From an uncultured Dorea sp. (lineage in GTDB: Bacteria; Bacillota; Clostridia; Lachnospirales; Lachnospiraceae), in NCBI GenBank assembly GCA_910587575.1, contig CAJULU010000032.1:1-13106 (forward strand): 13,106 nt of DNA, given 5' to 3'. The notes under the pieces were generated by a model. The model was not told the DNA's origin. It saw only the letters and a list, made by a program, of their open reading frames with translations, and searched no databases. This document shows positions 5,019-13,106 of this stretch, in pieces (position 1 is the stretch's first letter; every line of letters begins with the position of its first letter). A program made the position numbers and the translations under genes.

Positions 5019-6401
5019 ATGGCACAATTATGGGGCGGACGTTTTACGAAAGAAACGGATCAGCTTGTATACAATTTTAATGCATCGATTTCGTTTGATA
5101 AGAGATTCTATGCCCAGGACATCCGTGGAAGCATTGCGCATGTGATGATGCTGGCAAGGCAGGGAATCCTTACGGATCTGGAAAAAGAAAAGATTGTGGA
5201 AGGTCTGGAAGGAATCTTAAGTGATGTGGAGAACGGAAAACTTGAGATTTCAGACCAGTATGAGGATATCCACAGCTTCGTGGAGGCAACGCTGACTGAA
5301 CGGATCGGGGAGCCGGGAAAGAAGCTTCACACGGGACGCAGCCGCAATGACCAGGTGGCGCTGGATATGAAGCTTTATGTGCGGGACGAGGTACATATGC
5401 TGAACCAGCTTGTGAAAGAACTTCTGCAGGCGGTCCTTGAGGTGATGGAGGAACATGTGGATACTTACATGCCCGGCTTTACCCATCTGCAGAAGGCGCA
5501 GCCGGTTACGCTTGCCCACCATATGGGAGCATATTTTGAGATGTTCCGCAGGGATCATGAGAGGCTTAAGAGTATTTACGGGCGGATGGATACCTGTCCG
5601 CTGGGCTGTGGTGCGCTGGCGGGAACCACCTATCCGCTGGACCGGGATTATACGGCGGGTCTGCTAGGATTCGACGGGCCGGCAAGGAACAGTATGGACG
5701 GAGTGTCGGACCGGGATTACCTTCTGGAACTTCTGTCCGCATTGTCTATTATGATGATGCATCTGAGCCGGTTTTCCGAAGAAGTAATTATCTGGAATTC
5801 CAATGAGTACCAGTTTGTGGAGATTGACGATGCCTACAGTACGGGCAGCAGTATCATGCCGCAGAAGAAGAACCCGGACATAGCAGAACTGGTCCGGGGA
5901 AAGACCGGCCGGGTCTATGGTGCGCTGAATGCCCTTCTGGTGGCAATGAAAGGGATTCCTCTTGCCTATAATAAAGATATGCAGGAGGATAAGGAGTGGG
6001 CGTTTGACGCAATCGACACAGCCAAAAGCTGCCTTGTCCTGTTTACCGGAATGCTCCGAACCATGCATTTTCAGAAGGAGAGGATGGAGGACAGTGCGAA
6101 GCATGGCTTCACTAATGCTACGGATGTGGCTGATTATCTGGTGAACCATGGGGTAGCATTCCGGGATGCCCATGGAATTGCAGGCAGGCTGGTGCTTCTG
6201 TGTATTGAGAAGAAGATTGCACTGGATGAACTGCCTCTTGAGGAGTATCAGAAGATTTCGCCTGTATTTGAGGAGGACATTTACGAGGCAATCAGTATGG
6301 AAACCTGTGTAAATAAGCGGGTTACGGCGGGTGCGCCGGGAAGGTCTGCGATGGAAGCACAGATTGCCGTCTGCAGGAAGTATCTTGGGAGTACGGAATA
6401 A
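5019..6401 (+). CDS. argH: Argininosuccinate lyase
   Basis: ArgH cleaves argininosuccinate into arginine and fumarate, the last step of arginine synthesis, as a cytoplasmic homotetramer. The 460-residue protein begins with the family's LWGGRFTKETD and contains HTGRSRNDQVALD, GFTHLQKAQPVTLAHH, and the fumarase/lyase signature GSSIMPQKKNP at 276-286, whose serine loop provides the catalytic residue. Length is typical and all active-site blocks are intact. The ATG at 5019 is preceded by AAGGGAG about ten bases upstream. argG, its usual partner, is not adjacent, so substrate synthesis must be encoded elsewhere. The 75-base gap after queH has no clear terminator, so read-through from the queH promoter is likely. 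Confidence 0.97.
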   Translation: MAQLWGGRFTKETDQLVYNFNASISFDKRFYAQDIRGSIAHVMMLARQGILTDLEKEKIVEGLEGILSDVENGKLEISDQYEDIHSFVEATLTERIGEPGKKLHTGRSRNDQVALDMKLYVRDEVHMLNQLVKELLQAVLEVMEEHVDTYMPGFTHLQKAQPVTLAHHMGAYFEMFRRDHERLKSIYGRMDTCPLGCGALAGTTYPLDRDYTAGLLGFDGPARNSMDGVSDRDYLLELLSALSIMMMHLSRFSEEVIIWNSNEYQFVEIDDAYSTGSSIMPQKKNPDIAELVRGKTGRVYGALNALLVAMKGIPLAYNKDMQEDKEWAFDAIDTAKSCLVLFTGMLRTMHFQKERMEDSAKHGFTNATDVADYLVNHGVAFRDAHGIAGRLVLLCIEKKIALDELPLEEYQKISPVFEEDIYEAISMETCVNKRVTAGAPGRSAMEAQIAVCRKYLGSTE

Positions 6402-6515
6402 CGGATCCAGAGACTGCAGGATGACGATCATCTGACCTGCAGTAATAGCAAAACAGATGGCTGTTCAGGATTAATTCAGATATTATGGAATTCAGGATAA
6501 AAGGAGTGGTGAATC
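6402..6515. promoter_or_regulatory. argH-asd spacer with a hairpin and iterated TTCAGGA
   Basis: ACTGCAGG (6413-6420) and CCTGCAGT (6436-6443) form a perfect 8-base stem with a 15-base loop; no T-tract follows, so termination would be weak at best. Downstream, TTCAGGA occurs at 6464 and 6491 and TTCAGA at 6475, just before the asd ribosome site. A TATTAT at 6481-6486 could serve as a -10 but lacks a good -35. I see no lysine riboswitch or T-box. Confidence 0.3.
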
Positions 6516-7601
6516 ATGGAACAGAAATTAAGGGTAGGGATTCTGGGAGCAACGGGAATGGTTGGACAGAGATTTATTTCACTGCTTGAAGACCATCCAT
6601 GGTTTGAGGTGGTGACTGTGGCGGCAAGCCCCAGGTCTGCAGGAAAGACTTATGAGGAAGCGGTGGGAGACCGCTGGAAGATGGAGATGCCGATGCCGGA
6701 GAAGGTGAAATCCCTTACGGTGCTGAATGTCAATGAAGTTGAGGCTGTTGCGTCAACCGTTGACTTTGTGTTCAGTGCTGTGGATATGACCAAGGAAGAG
6801 ATCAGAGCCATTGAAGAGGAGTATGCGAAGACGGAGACTCCGGTGGTATCTAACAACAGCGCACACCGCTGGACGCCGGATGTACCGATGGTGGTTCCGG
6901 AGATTAATTCTGATCATTTCGAGGTCATTGAGTCACAGAGAAAGCGGCTGGGAACTACGAGAGGATTCATTGCGGTAAAGCCTAACTGTTCCATCCAGAG
7001 TTATGCACCGTGTCTTGCAGCATGGAAGGAGTTCGGGCCGACGGAAGTGGCGGCCACCACTTACCAGGCAATTTCGGGAGCGGGAAAGACTTTTAAGGAC
7101 TGGCCGGAGATGGAAGGAAATGTGATTCCCTATATCGGCGGCGAGGAAGAAAAGAGCGAGCAGGAGCCCCTTCGCGTACTGGGAAGCGTAAAGGACGGGC
7201 AGATCGTGAAGGCAGAACTTCCGAAGATCACCTGCCAGTGTATCCGTGTTCCGGTGCTTAACGGGCATACGGCGGCGGTATTTATCAATTTTGAGAAAAA
7301 GCCTGCGAAGGAACAGTTAATCGAGAAGCTGGTGAATTACAGAGGATTTCCCCAGGAAGCAGATCTTCCAAGCGCACCGAAGCAGTTTATCCGGTATCTG
7401 GATGAGGAGAACCGCCCGCAGGTGACGCTGGACGTGGATTTTGAAAAGGGAATGGGAATCTCCATCGGACGTCTGAGAGAAGACACTATGTTTGATTATA
7501 AATTCATCGGCCTTTCCCATAATACCGTCCGGGGTGCAGCCGGCGGCGCAGTGCTCTGCGCAGAGGCGCTGACTGCGAAGGGATATATTAAGGCAAAGTA
7601 G
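6516..7601 (+). CDS. asd: Aspartate-semialdehyde dehydrogenase, archaeal/fungal type
   Basis: Asd reduces aspartyl phosphate to aspartate semialdehyde with NADPH, the branch point to diaminopimelate/lysine, threonine and methionine, and so feeds cell-wall synthesis. The 361-residue protein has the dinucleotide fold motif GILGATGMVGQ (8-18), the nucleophile C158 in KPNCSIQSY, and the general base H251 in VLNGHTAAVF. The NSAHRW and GISIGRLREDTM blocks and the longer central region fit the archaeal/fungal-type subfamily rather than the common E. coli type. AAGGAGTGG lies before ATG 6516 at suitable spacing. It is 114 bases after argH and followed directly by a strong terminator, so it ends the transcription unit. 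No other aspartate-pathway gene is adjacent. Confidence 0.95.
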   Translation: MEQKLRVGILGATGMVGQRFISLLEDHPWFEVVTVAASPRSAGKTYEEAVGDRWKMEMPMPEKVKSLTVLNVNEVEAVASTVDFVFSAVDMTKEEIRAIEEEYAKTETPVVSNNSAHRWTPDVPMVVPEINSDHFEVIESQRKRLGTTRGFIAVKPNCSIQSYAPCLAAWKEFGPTEVAATTYQAISGAGKTFKDWPEMEGNVIPYIGGEEEKSEQEPLRVLGSVKDGQIVKAELPKITCQCIRVPVLNGHTAAVFINFEKKPAKEQLIEKLVNYRGFPQEADLPSAPKQFIRYLDEENRPQVTLDVDFEKGMGISIGRLREDTMFDYKFIGLSHNTVRGAAGGAVLCAEALTAKGYIKAK

Positions 7602-7610
7602 ATGGCGGCA

Positions 7611-7639
7611 GAAAGGAGCGGGATTTTCCGCTTCTTTTT
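7611..7639 (+). terminator. Rho-independent terminator after asd
   Basis: The stem pairs AAAGGAGCGG (7612-7621) with CCGCTTCTTT (7628-7637), with one G-T wobble and a six-base loop, and runs into a T tract (to 7639). It starts ten bases after the asd stop and is the best terminator in the window, separating queH-argH-asd from ppk. Confidence 0.85.
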
Positions 7640-7668
7640 AAATCCTTCTTTTCTTTCCCGTATGCAGG

Positions 7669-7677
7669 TGGTAAAAT
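7669..7677 (+). promoter_or_regulatory. Extended -10 promoter for ppk
   Basis: TGGTAAAAT (7669-7677) matches the extended -10 form. No good -35 lies at the proper distance; the upstream run of T and C may serve as a weak one. It lies just after the asd terminator and about 37 bases before the ppk start. Confidence 0.5.
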
Positions 7678-7713
7678 AAAGAAAGTAAAAAGGAAAGACG
7701 TGAGGTAGCAGAT

Positions 7714-9867
7714 ATGGACAAAGAGATACGAAACCAGACTTTACCGGACGAAGTCCAGACGCCCAAAGGGCATGGATCACGGTGTGCCCTGGGGTATACC
7801 CAGAACAGGGAACTGTCGTGGCTTAAGTTTAACCAGAGAGTGCTTGAGGAAGCCCAGGATCCTACCGTGCCTCTTCTGGAGCGCATGAAGTTTGTGGCAA
7901 TCTTCAGCAGTAACCTGGATGAGTTCTTTATGATCCGCGTGGGCAGTCTTTTTGACATGGCGCATACGGATGCCAGCAGAAGAGACAGCCGTTCGGGCAT
8001 GACTCCCAAGGAGCAGTTAGAGAAGATTTTTGAGGCAGTTGCGCCTCTTTACAAGGAGAGGGATAAGGCCTATGCAGAGATTAAGAAGCAGTTAAGCCCC
8101 TATGGCATCTGCGGGCTGAATTTTAAGGAATTAGAGCAGAATGAGAAGAAATACGTGAAGAAATATTTCAAAGACCAGATTCTTCCCGTGCTTTCTCCCC
8201 AGATTGTAGATGCCAATCATCCGTTCCCTCATCTGCTGAATAAGGAAGTTTATGTGACGGCCAATCTGAAATTCAAAGAGAAGCCGAATTCAAAATCTAT
8301 GATCGGACTCGTGCCGATCCCGCAGTTTGTGTCAGACGTTCTGTATCTTCCTGGCCATGATATCCGGTATATCCGTATGGAGAAGGTGATTCTGGAATAT
8401 CTGGATCTTGTTTTTTCCAGATACGAGGTATCGGATGCCAATTATATCTGTGTGACAAGAAATGCAGATATTGCGCCGGATGACGAGGCGCTTGAGGTCA
8501 GTGATGATTTCCGTTATCTGATGAAAGAGACATTACATAAAAGACGGAGAATGGCAGTGGTCCGTCTGGAGATCGCAGAGAAGCTGAAGCCGGACATGGA
8601 GGCGTATTTCTGTGACAAGTTCAATATCGGACCTCAGCAGATCTTCCGGACAAAGATTCCCATGAAGCTGGCGTTTATCTTTGCAATCAGCGACAAGCTG
8701 CCGGAATCTATGAAGCGTTCCTTAATCTATCAGCCATTTGTGCCGCAGAATTCTCCCCATGTGTCGGAAGGAAGCGTGATGCGCCAGGTGAAGAGGCGGG
8801 ATATCCTTTTGTACTATCCCTACGAGAGCATGAATCCGTTTCTCAAGATGATCAAAGAGGCTTCGGTGGATCCTAATGTAATGACCATTAAGATTACGAT
8901 CTACCGGCTTGCGAAGAAGGCCAGACTGGTAGAATATCTGTGTGCGGCGGCGGAGAACGGCAAGGACGTGACGGTGCTGATTGAACTGCGGGCAAGGTTT
9001 GATGAACAGAATAATATTGACTGGTCCGAGCGTATGGAGGAAGCGGGCTGCCGGGTGATCTATGGGTTTGAGTCCTATAAGGTGCATTCCAAGATCTGTC
9101 TGATCACCTACCGCAGCCGGAATGAGATCCAGTATATCACCCAGATCGGGACTGGTAATTATAATGAGAAGACGGCGGCAATGTACACGGATCTGTCTCT
9201 GATGACCGCCAATCAGGCGATTGGCAGGGATGCTGCGGAATTTTTCAAGAATATGTCCATCGGGAATCTGGACGGAACCTATGAACATCTGATGGTGGCG
9301 CCTGCCAGCTTGAAACAGAGGGTGCTGTATCTGATGGATGAAGAGATCAGAAAGGGCAGCGGCGGCCGGATTATCATGAAGATGAATTCACTGACAGACG
9401 TGGATTTTATCAGCAAGGTGTGTGAGGCCTCCAGGGCAGGAGTGAAGGTGGATCTGATCGTAAGAGGGATCTGCTGTCTGCTTCCGGGAGTGCCGGGATA
9501 CACGGAGAACGTAAGGGTCATGAGTATTGTAGGACGATATCTGGAGCATGCCCGCATTTTCAGTTTTGGTACGGGGGCGGAACAGAAGGTTTATATCGGT
9601 TCTGCGGATATGATGACCAGGAACACCGAGAAGCGGGTGGAGGTTGCCTGTCCGATTCTGGATGACAGTATCCGCCGTCAGGTCAACCATTATCTGAAGG
9701 GAATGCTCAGTGACGGCTCTTATGTAAAAAAGAAAGCGGCAGAGCAGCAGATCGATTCCCAGGCGGCATTTATGAAAGAAGCCATTCATGCCAAGAGAGC
9801 GGCGCCTAAGGAGGAACGGAAGCTGGGAGAATGGATCCGGGAATTTGTTGAGAATATCAGAAAATAA
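7714..9867 (+). CDS. ppk1: Polyphosphate kinase 1
   Basis: PPK1 reversibly moves the terminal phosphate of ATP onto inorganic polyphosphate chains, important for stress survival and phosphate storage. The 717-residue length is usual. Domains in order are the N domain (NRELSWLKFNQRVLEEA, SNLDEFFMIRVGSL), the head domain (to about 320), and two phospholipase-D-like catalytic domains. H458 in YKVHSKICLI is the expected autophosphorylated histidine and H612 in YLEHARIFSF the second catalytic histidine, matching E. coli H435 and H592. Other conserved blocks are IKITIYRLAKKARLVE, ELRARFDEQNNI and QIGTGNYNEKTA. The start has a GTGAGGT ribosome site. ppx and pho genes are not nearby. topB follows after 47 bases with no terminator, so the two are probably co-transcribed. 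Confidence 0.97.
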   Translation: MDKEIRNQTLPDEVQTPKGHGSRCALGYTQNRELSWLKFNQRVLEEAQDPTVPLLERMKFVAIFSSNLDEFFMIRVGSLFDMAHTDASRRDSRSGMTPKEQLEKIFEAVAPLYKERDKAYAEIKKQLSPYGICGLNFKELEQNEKKYVKKYFKDQILPVLSPQIVDANHPFPHLLNKEVYVTANLKFKEKPNSKSMIGLVPIPQFVSDVLYLPGHDIRYIRMEKVILEYLDLVFSRYEVSDANYICVTRNADIAPDDEALEVSDDFRYLMKETLHKRRRMAVVRLEIAEKLKPDMEAYFCDKFNIGPQQIFRTKIPMKLAFIFAISDKLPESMKRSLIYQPFVPQNSPHVSEGSVMRQVKRRDILLYYPYESMNPFLKMIKEASVDPNVMTIKITIYRLAKKARLVEYLCAAAENGKDVTVLIELRARFDEQNNIDWSERMEEAGCRVIYGFESYKVHSKICLITYRSRNEIQYITQIGTGNYNEKTAAMYTDLSLMTANQAIGRDAAEFFKNMSIGNLDGTYEHLMVAPASLKQRVLYLMDEEIRKGSGGRIIMKMNSLTDVDFISKVCEASRAGVKVDLIVRGICCLLPGVPGYTENVRVMSIVGRYLEHARIFSFGTGAEQKVYIGSADMMTRNTEKRVEVACPILDDSIRRQVNHYLKGMLSDGSYVKKKAAEQQIDSQAAFMKEAIHAKRAAPKEERKLGEWIREFVENIRK

Positions 9868-9914
9868 TCTGCAGAGATATTCTGGAAGTTTTGTTAGAGG
9901 AGAGTCGTAACTAT

Positions 9915-11948
9915 ATGGGGAAATCACTTTATATTGCGGAGAAGCCAAGCGTGGCACAGGAATTTGCCAGGGCTCTGAAGATGAATGCGAGAAGAGGGGA
10001 CGGCTACCTGGAGTCAGAAGAAGCGGTGGTTACCTGGTGCGTGGGACATCTGGTAACCATGAGTTATCCCGAGGCATATGACCCTTCTTTGAAAAGGTGG
10101 AGTCTGGAGACTCTGCCTTTTATCCCGGAAGAATTCAGATATGAGGTGATTCCGGCTGTGGCAAAGCAGTTCCGGATTGTTTCGGGACTCCTGAACCGCA
10201 AAGACGTGGAACGGATCTATGTGTGTACGGACTCCGGGCGGGAAGGGGAATATATCTACCGGCTGGTGGAACAGCAGGCAGGGGTAAGAGGAAAAGAACG
10301 CCGCCGGGTGTGGATTGATTCCCAGACAGAGGAAGAGATTCTGCGGGGGATCCGGGAGGCCAAGGATCTGAAGGAGTATGACAATCTGTCGGCTTCCGCA
10401 TATCTCAGGGCAAAAGAAGATTATCTGATGGGGATTAATTTTTCCCGTCTGCTTACTCTGAAATATGGCAGCAGTATTGCCGGATATCTGAAAAAGGACC
10501 GTTCCGTGATTTCGGTGGGCCGGGTGATGACCTGCGTTCTTGGCATGGTGGTCCGGCGGGAGCGGGAGATCCGGGAATTCGTGGAGACGCCCTTTTACCG
10601 GGTGGTCAGTACCAGCGGGGAACCGGGCGAGACGTTTGAGGGAGAGTGGAGGGCGGTCAAAGGTTCCCGGTGGTTTGAATCATTTGACCTGTATAAAGAA
10701 AACGGATTCAAGGTAAGAGAGAAGGCACAGGAACTGATTGCATACTTAAGCGGGGAGCTGCCCCTTACCTGCCAGATTGTTTCGATTGAGAAAAAGAAGG
10801 AGAAGAAGAATCCGCCCCTTCTGTTTAATCTGGCCGAACTTCAGAATGAGTGTTCGAAACGCTTTAAGATCAGTCCCGATGAGACGCTGCGCATTGTGCA
10901 GGAACTGTACGAAAAGAAACTGGTGACTTATCCAAGGACCGATGCCAGGGTTCTTTCTTCGGCAGTGGCGAAGGAGATTCATAAGAATCTGAACGGTCTG
11001 ATGAAATATGAGCCGGCAGTGCCGTTTCTCAAGGACATCGTGGGCTTTGGAAGTCATAAGGGGCTTGAAAAGACCCGTTATGTCAATGATAAGCAGATTA
11101 CGGATCATTATGCGGTCATCCCTACAGGGCAGGGAATGAGTGCGCTGCATTCGCTGCCCCATCTGTCCTTAAAGGTGTATGATGTGATTGTGAGAAGATT
11201 TCTGAGTATTTTCTATCCGCCGGCGGTCTATCAGAAACTTCAGATTGTCACGAAGATGAAGGAGGAATCCTTTTTCGCAAGTTTCAAGGTGCTTGCAGAG
11301 GAAGGGTATCTGAAAGTTGCAGGGATGCCTGGATTAAAGAAGGAGAACCCGGAGACTTCGGAAGGGGAGAATCACGGAGAGAGTGAGACGGACAGACGGA
11401 CGGATGCCGCATTTTTTCAGAAAATACAGAGGCTTAAGAAGGGAATGACCCTTCCGGTCCAGTCTCTGGAGATCAAGGAAGGTAAGACATCCCCGCCCAA
11501 ACGGTACAATTCCGGTTCTATGATCCTTGCCATGGAGAATGCGGGGCAGCTGATCGAAGATGAGGAGCTGCGGGCACAGATCAAGGGCAGCGGGATCGGT
11601 ACCAGCGCCACCAGGGGAGAAATCCTTAAGAAACTGTTTCACATTGAATATCTTTCCCTGAATAAAAAGACTCAGATTGTGACGCCCACGCTGCTGGGGG
11701 AGATGATTTTTGATGTGGTGGATCATTCCATCAGATCTTTGCTCAACCCGGAACTGACGGCGAGCTGGGAGAAGGGTCTGACCTATGTGGCGGAGGGGGA
11801 GATTACCCCGGATGAATATATGAAGAAGCTTTCCCAATTTATCGTAAGCAGGACGGAAGGGGTGAAGGGACTCTATAACCAGAGCCAGCTCCGGTCATGT
11901 TATGACAAGGCGGCAAAGTCGTATCAGAAAGCAGGGAAGAAGGGGTAA
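9915..11948 (+). CDS. topB: Type IA DNA topoisomerase (topoisomerase III, TopB type)
   Basis: This enzyme relaxes and decatenates DNA by single-strand passage, acting in replication fork resolution. I chose ATG 9915 (677 residues, starting MGKSLYIAEKPSVAQEF) because AGAGGAGAG (9896-9904) precedes it; an upstream TTG at 9891 overlaps that site and is not used. The toprim domain has E9 in IAEKPSVA and TDSGREGEYIYR with D106, E110 and E112; the active-site tyrosine is Y339 in VTYPRTDAR. GIGTSATRGEILKKL near residue 560 is the conserved domain IV motif. The protein ends soon after the catalytic core (LYNQSQLRSCYDKAAKSYQ), with no cysteine zinc fingers. Chromosomal context with ppk suggests the housekeeping enzyme, although relatives occur on mobile elements; exact subfamily is less sure than the function. 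Confidence 0.93.
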   Translation: MGKSLYIAEKPSVAQEFARALKMNARRGDGYLESEEAVVTWCVGHLVTMSYPEAYDPSLKRWSLETLPFIPEEFRYEVIPAVAKQFRIVSGLLNRKDVERIYVCTDSGREGEYIYRLVEQQAGVRGKERRRVWIDSQTEEEILRGIREAKDLKEYDNLSASAYLRAKEDYLMGINFSRLLTLKYGSSIAGYLKKDRSVISVGRVMTCVLGMVVRREREIREFVETPFYRVVSTSGEPGETFEGEWRAVKGSRWFESFDLYKENGFKVREKAQELIAYLSGELPLTCQIVSIEKKKEKKNPPLLFNLAELQNECSKRFKISPDETLRIVQELYEKKLVTYPRTDARVLSSAVAKEIHKNLNGLMKYEPAVPFLKDIVGFGSHKGLEKTRYVNDKQITDHYAVIPTGQGMSALHSLPHLSLKVYDVIVRRFLSIFYPPAVYQKLQIVTKMKEESFFASFKVLAEEGYLKVAGMPGLKKENPETSEGENHGESETDRRTDAAFFQKIQRLKKGMTLPVQSLEIKEGKTSPPKRYNSGSMILAMENAGQLIEDEELRAQIKGSGIGTSATRGEILKKLFHIEYLSLNKKTQIVTPTLLGEMIFDVVDHSIRSLLNPELTASWEKGLTYVAEGEITPDEYMKKLSQFIVSRTEGVKGLYNQSQLRSCYDKAAKSYQKAGKKG

Positions 11949-12003
11949 TTTTTCACAAATTTTTACTATATACAGAAAAAGTGATGTGACGGTGTGGAAG
12001 TTG

Positions 12004-12012
12004 TGATAGAAT
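12004..12012 (+). promoter_or_regulatory. Extended -10 promoter for the beta-helix gene
   Basis: TGATAGAAT (12004-12012) fits an extended -10 element. A weak TGTGAC (11985-11990) lies 16 bases upstream as a possible -35. The 109-base gap after topB is A/T-rich and contains no clear terminator. Confidence 0.5.
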
Positions 12013-12057
12013 GTTAAGGGTAAATCAGAAAGCATAAAAAAGAGGGAGACAGGCAGA

Positions 12058-12726
12058 ATGAAGGAATTAACAGTCAGAGAGTTGTACACGTTGGATGAGA
12101 CGATTGCAAAGGAGATCTTCGATGGGGTTACTTATCCCTGGGAGGTGCTTCCTGAGATCAGCAGCTTTATCCTTAAACTTGGAGAGACGCTTCCTGAGGA
12201 AGATTACGACAAGGCCGGAGAGGACGTGTGGATCGCAAAGTCTGCGAAGGTGGCCGAATCTGCGTACATCCACGGGCCGGCGATTATCGGAAAGAATGCG
12301 GAAGTAAGGCATTGTGCGTTTATCCGGGGAAATGCAATCGTAGGAGAGGGCGCCGTGGTAGGTAACTCTACGGAACTTAAGAATGTGATCCTGTTCAACA
12401 AGGTCCAGGTGCCGCACTATAATTACGTCGGTGATTCGATCCTTGGGTTTAAGGCTCATATGGGTGCGGGTTCGATTACCTCGAATGTGAAGTCTGATAA
12501 GAAGCTTGTTGTAGTGAAGACCCCGGAAGGCAATATTGAGACGGGAATCAAGAAATTCGGCGCCATGCTTGGCGATGAGGTTGAAGTGGGCTGCGGCACG
12601 GTTCTGAATCCGGGAAGCGTGGTGGGAAGCCATACCAATATCTATCCGCTCTCCTCTGTGAGAGGGTTTGTGCCGGCAGGCAGTATCTATAAGAAGCAGG
12701 GCGAGGTTGTGGAGAAGAGGGAGTAA
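12058..12726 (+). CDS. Left-handed beta-helix protein like the GlmU acetyltransferase domain
   Basis: The 222-residue soluble protein has a short helical N-terminus (1-50) followed by hexapeptide repeats (about 55-205; IHGPAIIGKNAEV, GNAIVGEGAVVG and similar), the mark of left-handed beta-helix transferases. HYNYVGDSILG and GAGSITSN closely resemble HLTYLGD and GAGTITCN in the acetyltransferase half of GlmU, and H120 falls where GlmU has its catalytic histidine. The N-terminal nucleotidyltransferase half of GlmU is missing: no GxGTRM motif is seen and the preceding DNA belongs to topB. Databases often label such proteins UDP-N-acetylglucosamine pyrophosphorylase, which would be misleading here. 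Likely an acyltransferase acting on a sugar nucleotide or similar; substrate unknown. AGAGGGAGA precedes the ATG. The dehydrogenase gene starts 68 bases downstream. Confidence 0.8.
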   Translation: MKELTVRELYTLDETIAKEIFDGVTYPWEVLPEISSFILKLGETLPEEDYDKAGEDVWIAKSAKVAESAYIHGPAIIGKNAEVRHCAFIRGNAIVGEGAVVGNSTELKNVILFNKVQVPHYNYVGDSILGFKAHMGAGSITSNVKSDKKLVVVKTPEGNIETGIKKFGAMLGDEVEVGCGTVLNPGSVVGSHTNIYPLSSVRGFVPAGSIYKKQGEVVEKRE

Positions 12727-12794
12727 TGAATGTGCCATAGGGCAGGCTTTGTACTGTCAGGAATGCCCAGGCAGGGAAAGACGGGAGGAAGAAG

Positions 12795-13106
12795 ATGCAG
12801 AAGATTGGTTTTATAGGCGTTGGGATCATGGGAAAATCCATGGTCCGGAATCTGATGAAGGCCGGGTTTGAGCTTCATATCTATGCCAGGACGAAATCGA
12901 AGGTGGAGGATGTGATCAGCGAGGGGGCTGTTTTTCATGAGTCCATTCGGGAATGCGTTGATGGCTGTGAGGCCGTGATCACGATTGTAGGTTTCCCGCA
13001 GGATGTGGAAGAGGTATATTTCGATACGGGAAACATTCTGGACAGTGCAAAGGAGGGCGCATATCTGATTGATATGACGACTACCAGCCCCATGCTTGCA
13101 AAGAAG
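12795..13106 (+). CDS. Beta-hydroxyacid dehydrogenase (GarR/3-hydroxyisobutyrate type), 5' part
   Basis: This is the first 104 residues of an NAD(P)-dependent dehydrogenase, cut by the right window edge; the full family length is about 290. The Rossmann motif GFIGVGIMGKSMVRNLMKAG (5-24) and DMTTTSP near residue 95 identify the family of 2-hydroxy-3-oxopropionate reductase and 3-hydroxyisobutyrate dehydrogenase. The typical order continues with YARTKSKVE, VFHESIRE and VITIVGFPQDVEEVYF. Substrate specificity is decided by residues mostly beyond the edge, so tartronate semialdehyde, hydroxyisobutyrate, or another small hydroxyacid are all possible. GGGAGGAAG lies before ATG 12795. It probably belongs to the same transcript as the beta-helix gene. 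Confidence 0.9.
   Translation, partial: MQKIGFIGVGIMGKSMVRNLMKAGFELHIYARTKSKVEDVISEGAVFHESIRECVDGCEAVITIVGFPQDVEEVYFDTGNILDSAKEGAYLIDMTTTSPMLAKK

Noticed and set aside
5664..6431. Long minus-strand open frame of 255 codons
   Set aside because: It lies wholly opposite argH, whose conserved motifs leave no doubt about the coding strand; the antisense frame has no recognisable domain.
10227..10250. TopB toprim motif reads TDSGREGE, with Gly at the second Asp of the usual DxD
   Set aside because: Firmicutes TopB proteins, as I recall them (TDAGREGE), also have Gly here, and the remaining acidic residues and active tyrosine are intact. This looks like a family feature rather than an inactive enzyme.
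11953..11989. TCACA/TGTGA arms in the topB to beta-helix gap
   Set aside because: Five-base arms with a long A/T-rich loop are too weak to support a site.
12067..12738. Minus-strand open frame of 223 codons
   Set aside because: It mirrors the beta-helix gene, whose hexapeptide repeats are clear on the plus strand; the antisense product is H/R-rich and resembles no family.
1..13106. CRISPR arrays, tRNA or rRNA genes, insertion-sequence transposases, toxin-antitoxin pairs
   Set aside because: None seen: no regularly spaced repeats, no recognisable tRNA or rRNA sequence, and no DDE transposase; the element is inserted in a protein gene, not a tRNA gene.

Overview
The window looks like chromosome of a low-to-mid GC gut Clostridium of the Lachnospiraceae type. 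Evidence is strong AGGAGG-type ribosome sites, extended -10 promoters, QueH instead of QueG, an archaeal/fungal-type aspartate-semialdehyde dehydrogenase, and element genes (DUF5688, large serine recombinase) typical of mobile DNA in that group. This assignment is inference from gene content; there is no rRNA or other marker gene.

Region 1 (1 to about 4012) is the right end of an integrated mobile element that continues beyond the left edge. It holds the 3' end of an unrecognised gene with a low-complexity repeat linker, a 77-residue protein resembling DUF6809, a DUF5688 protein, a 410-base stretch with a possible 31-residue basic peptide and a hairpin, and a 546-residue large serine recombinase at the very end. 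No conjugation or replication gene of the element is visible.

Region 2 (about 4012 to 4328) is the junction. On the minus strand, the first 46 codons of an ABC transporter ATPase run up to the Walker A motif (GPSGCG) and are then replaced by element sequence. The recombinase has therefore most likely integrated into the P-loop codons, and the rest of the transporter gene should lie at the other end of the element, outside the window. The intergenic DNA holds two palindromes and a near-consensus promoter for the rightward genes.

Region 3 (4329 to 13106) is ordinary rightward housekeeping chromosome: queH (queuosine synthesis), argH (last step of arginine synthesis), asd (aspartate-family amino acids, diaminopimelate), a strong terminator, ppk (polyphosphate kinase), a topB-type topoisomerase, a left-handed beta-helix protein resembling the GlmU acetyltransferase domain, and the start of a beta-hydroxyacid dehydrogenase cut by the right edge. 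The genes lie on one strand with short gaps but do not form one pathway.

The most notable observation is the integration site inside a Walker A motif. I do not see a clearly new multi-gene system in this window.
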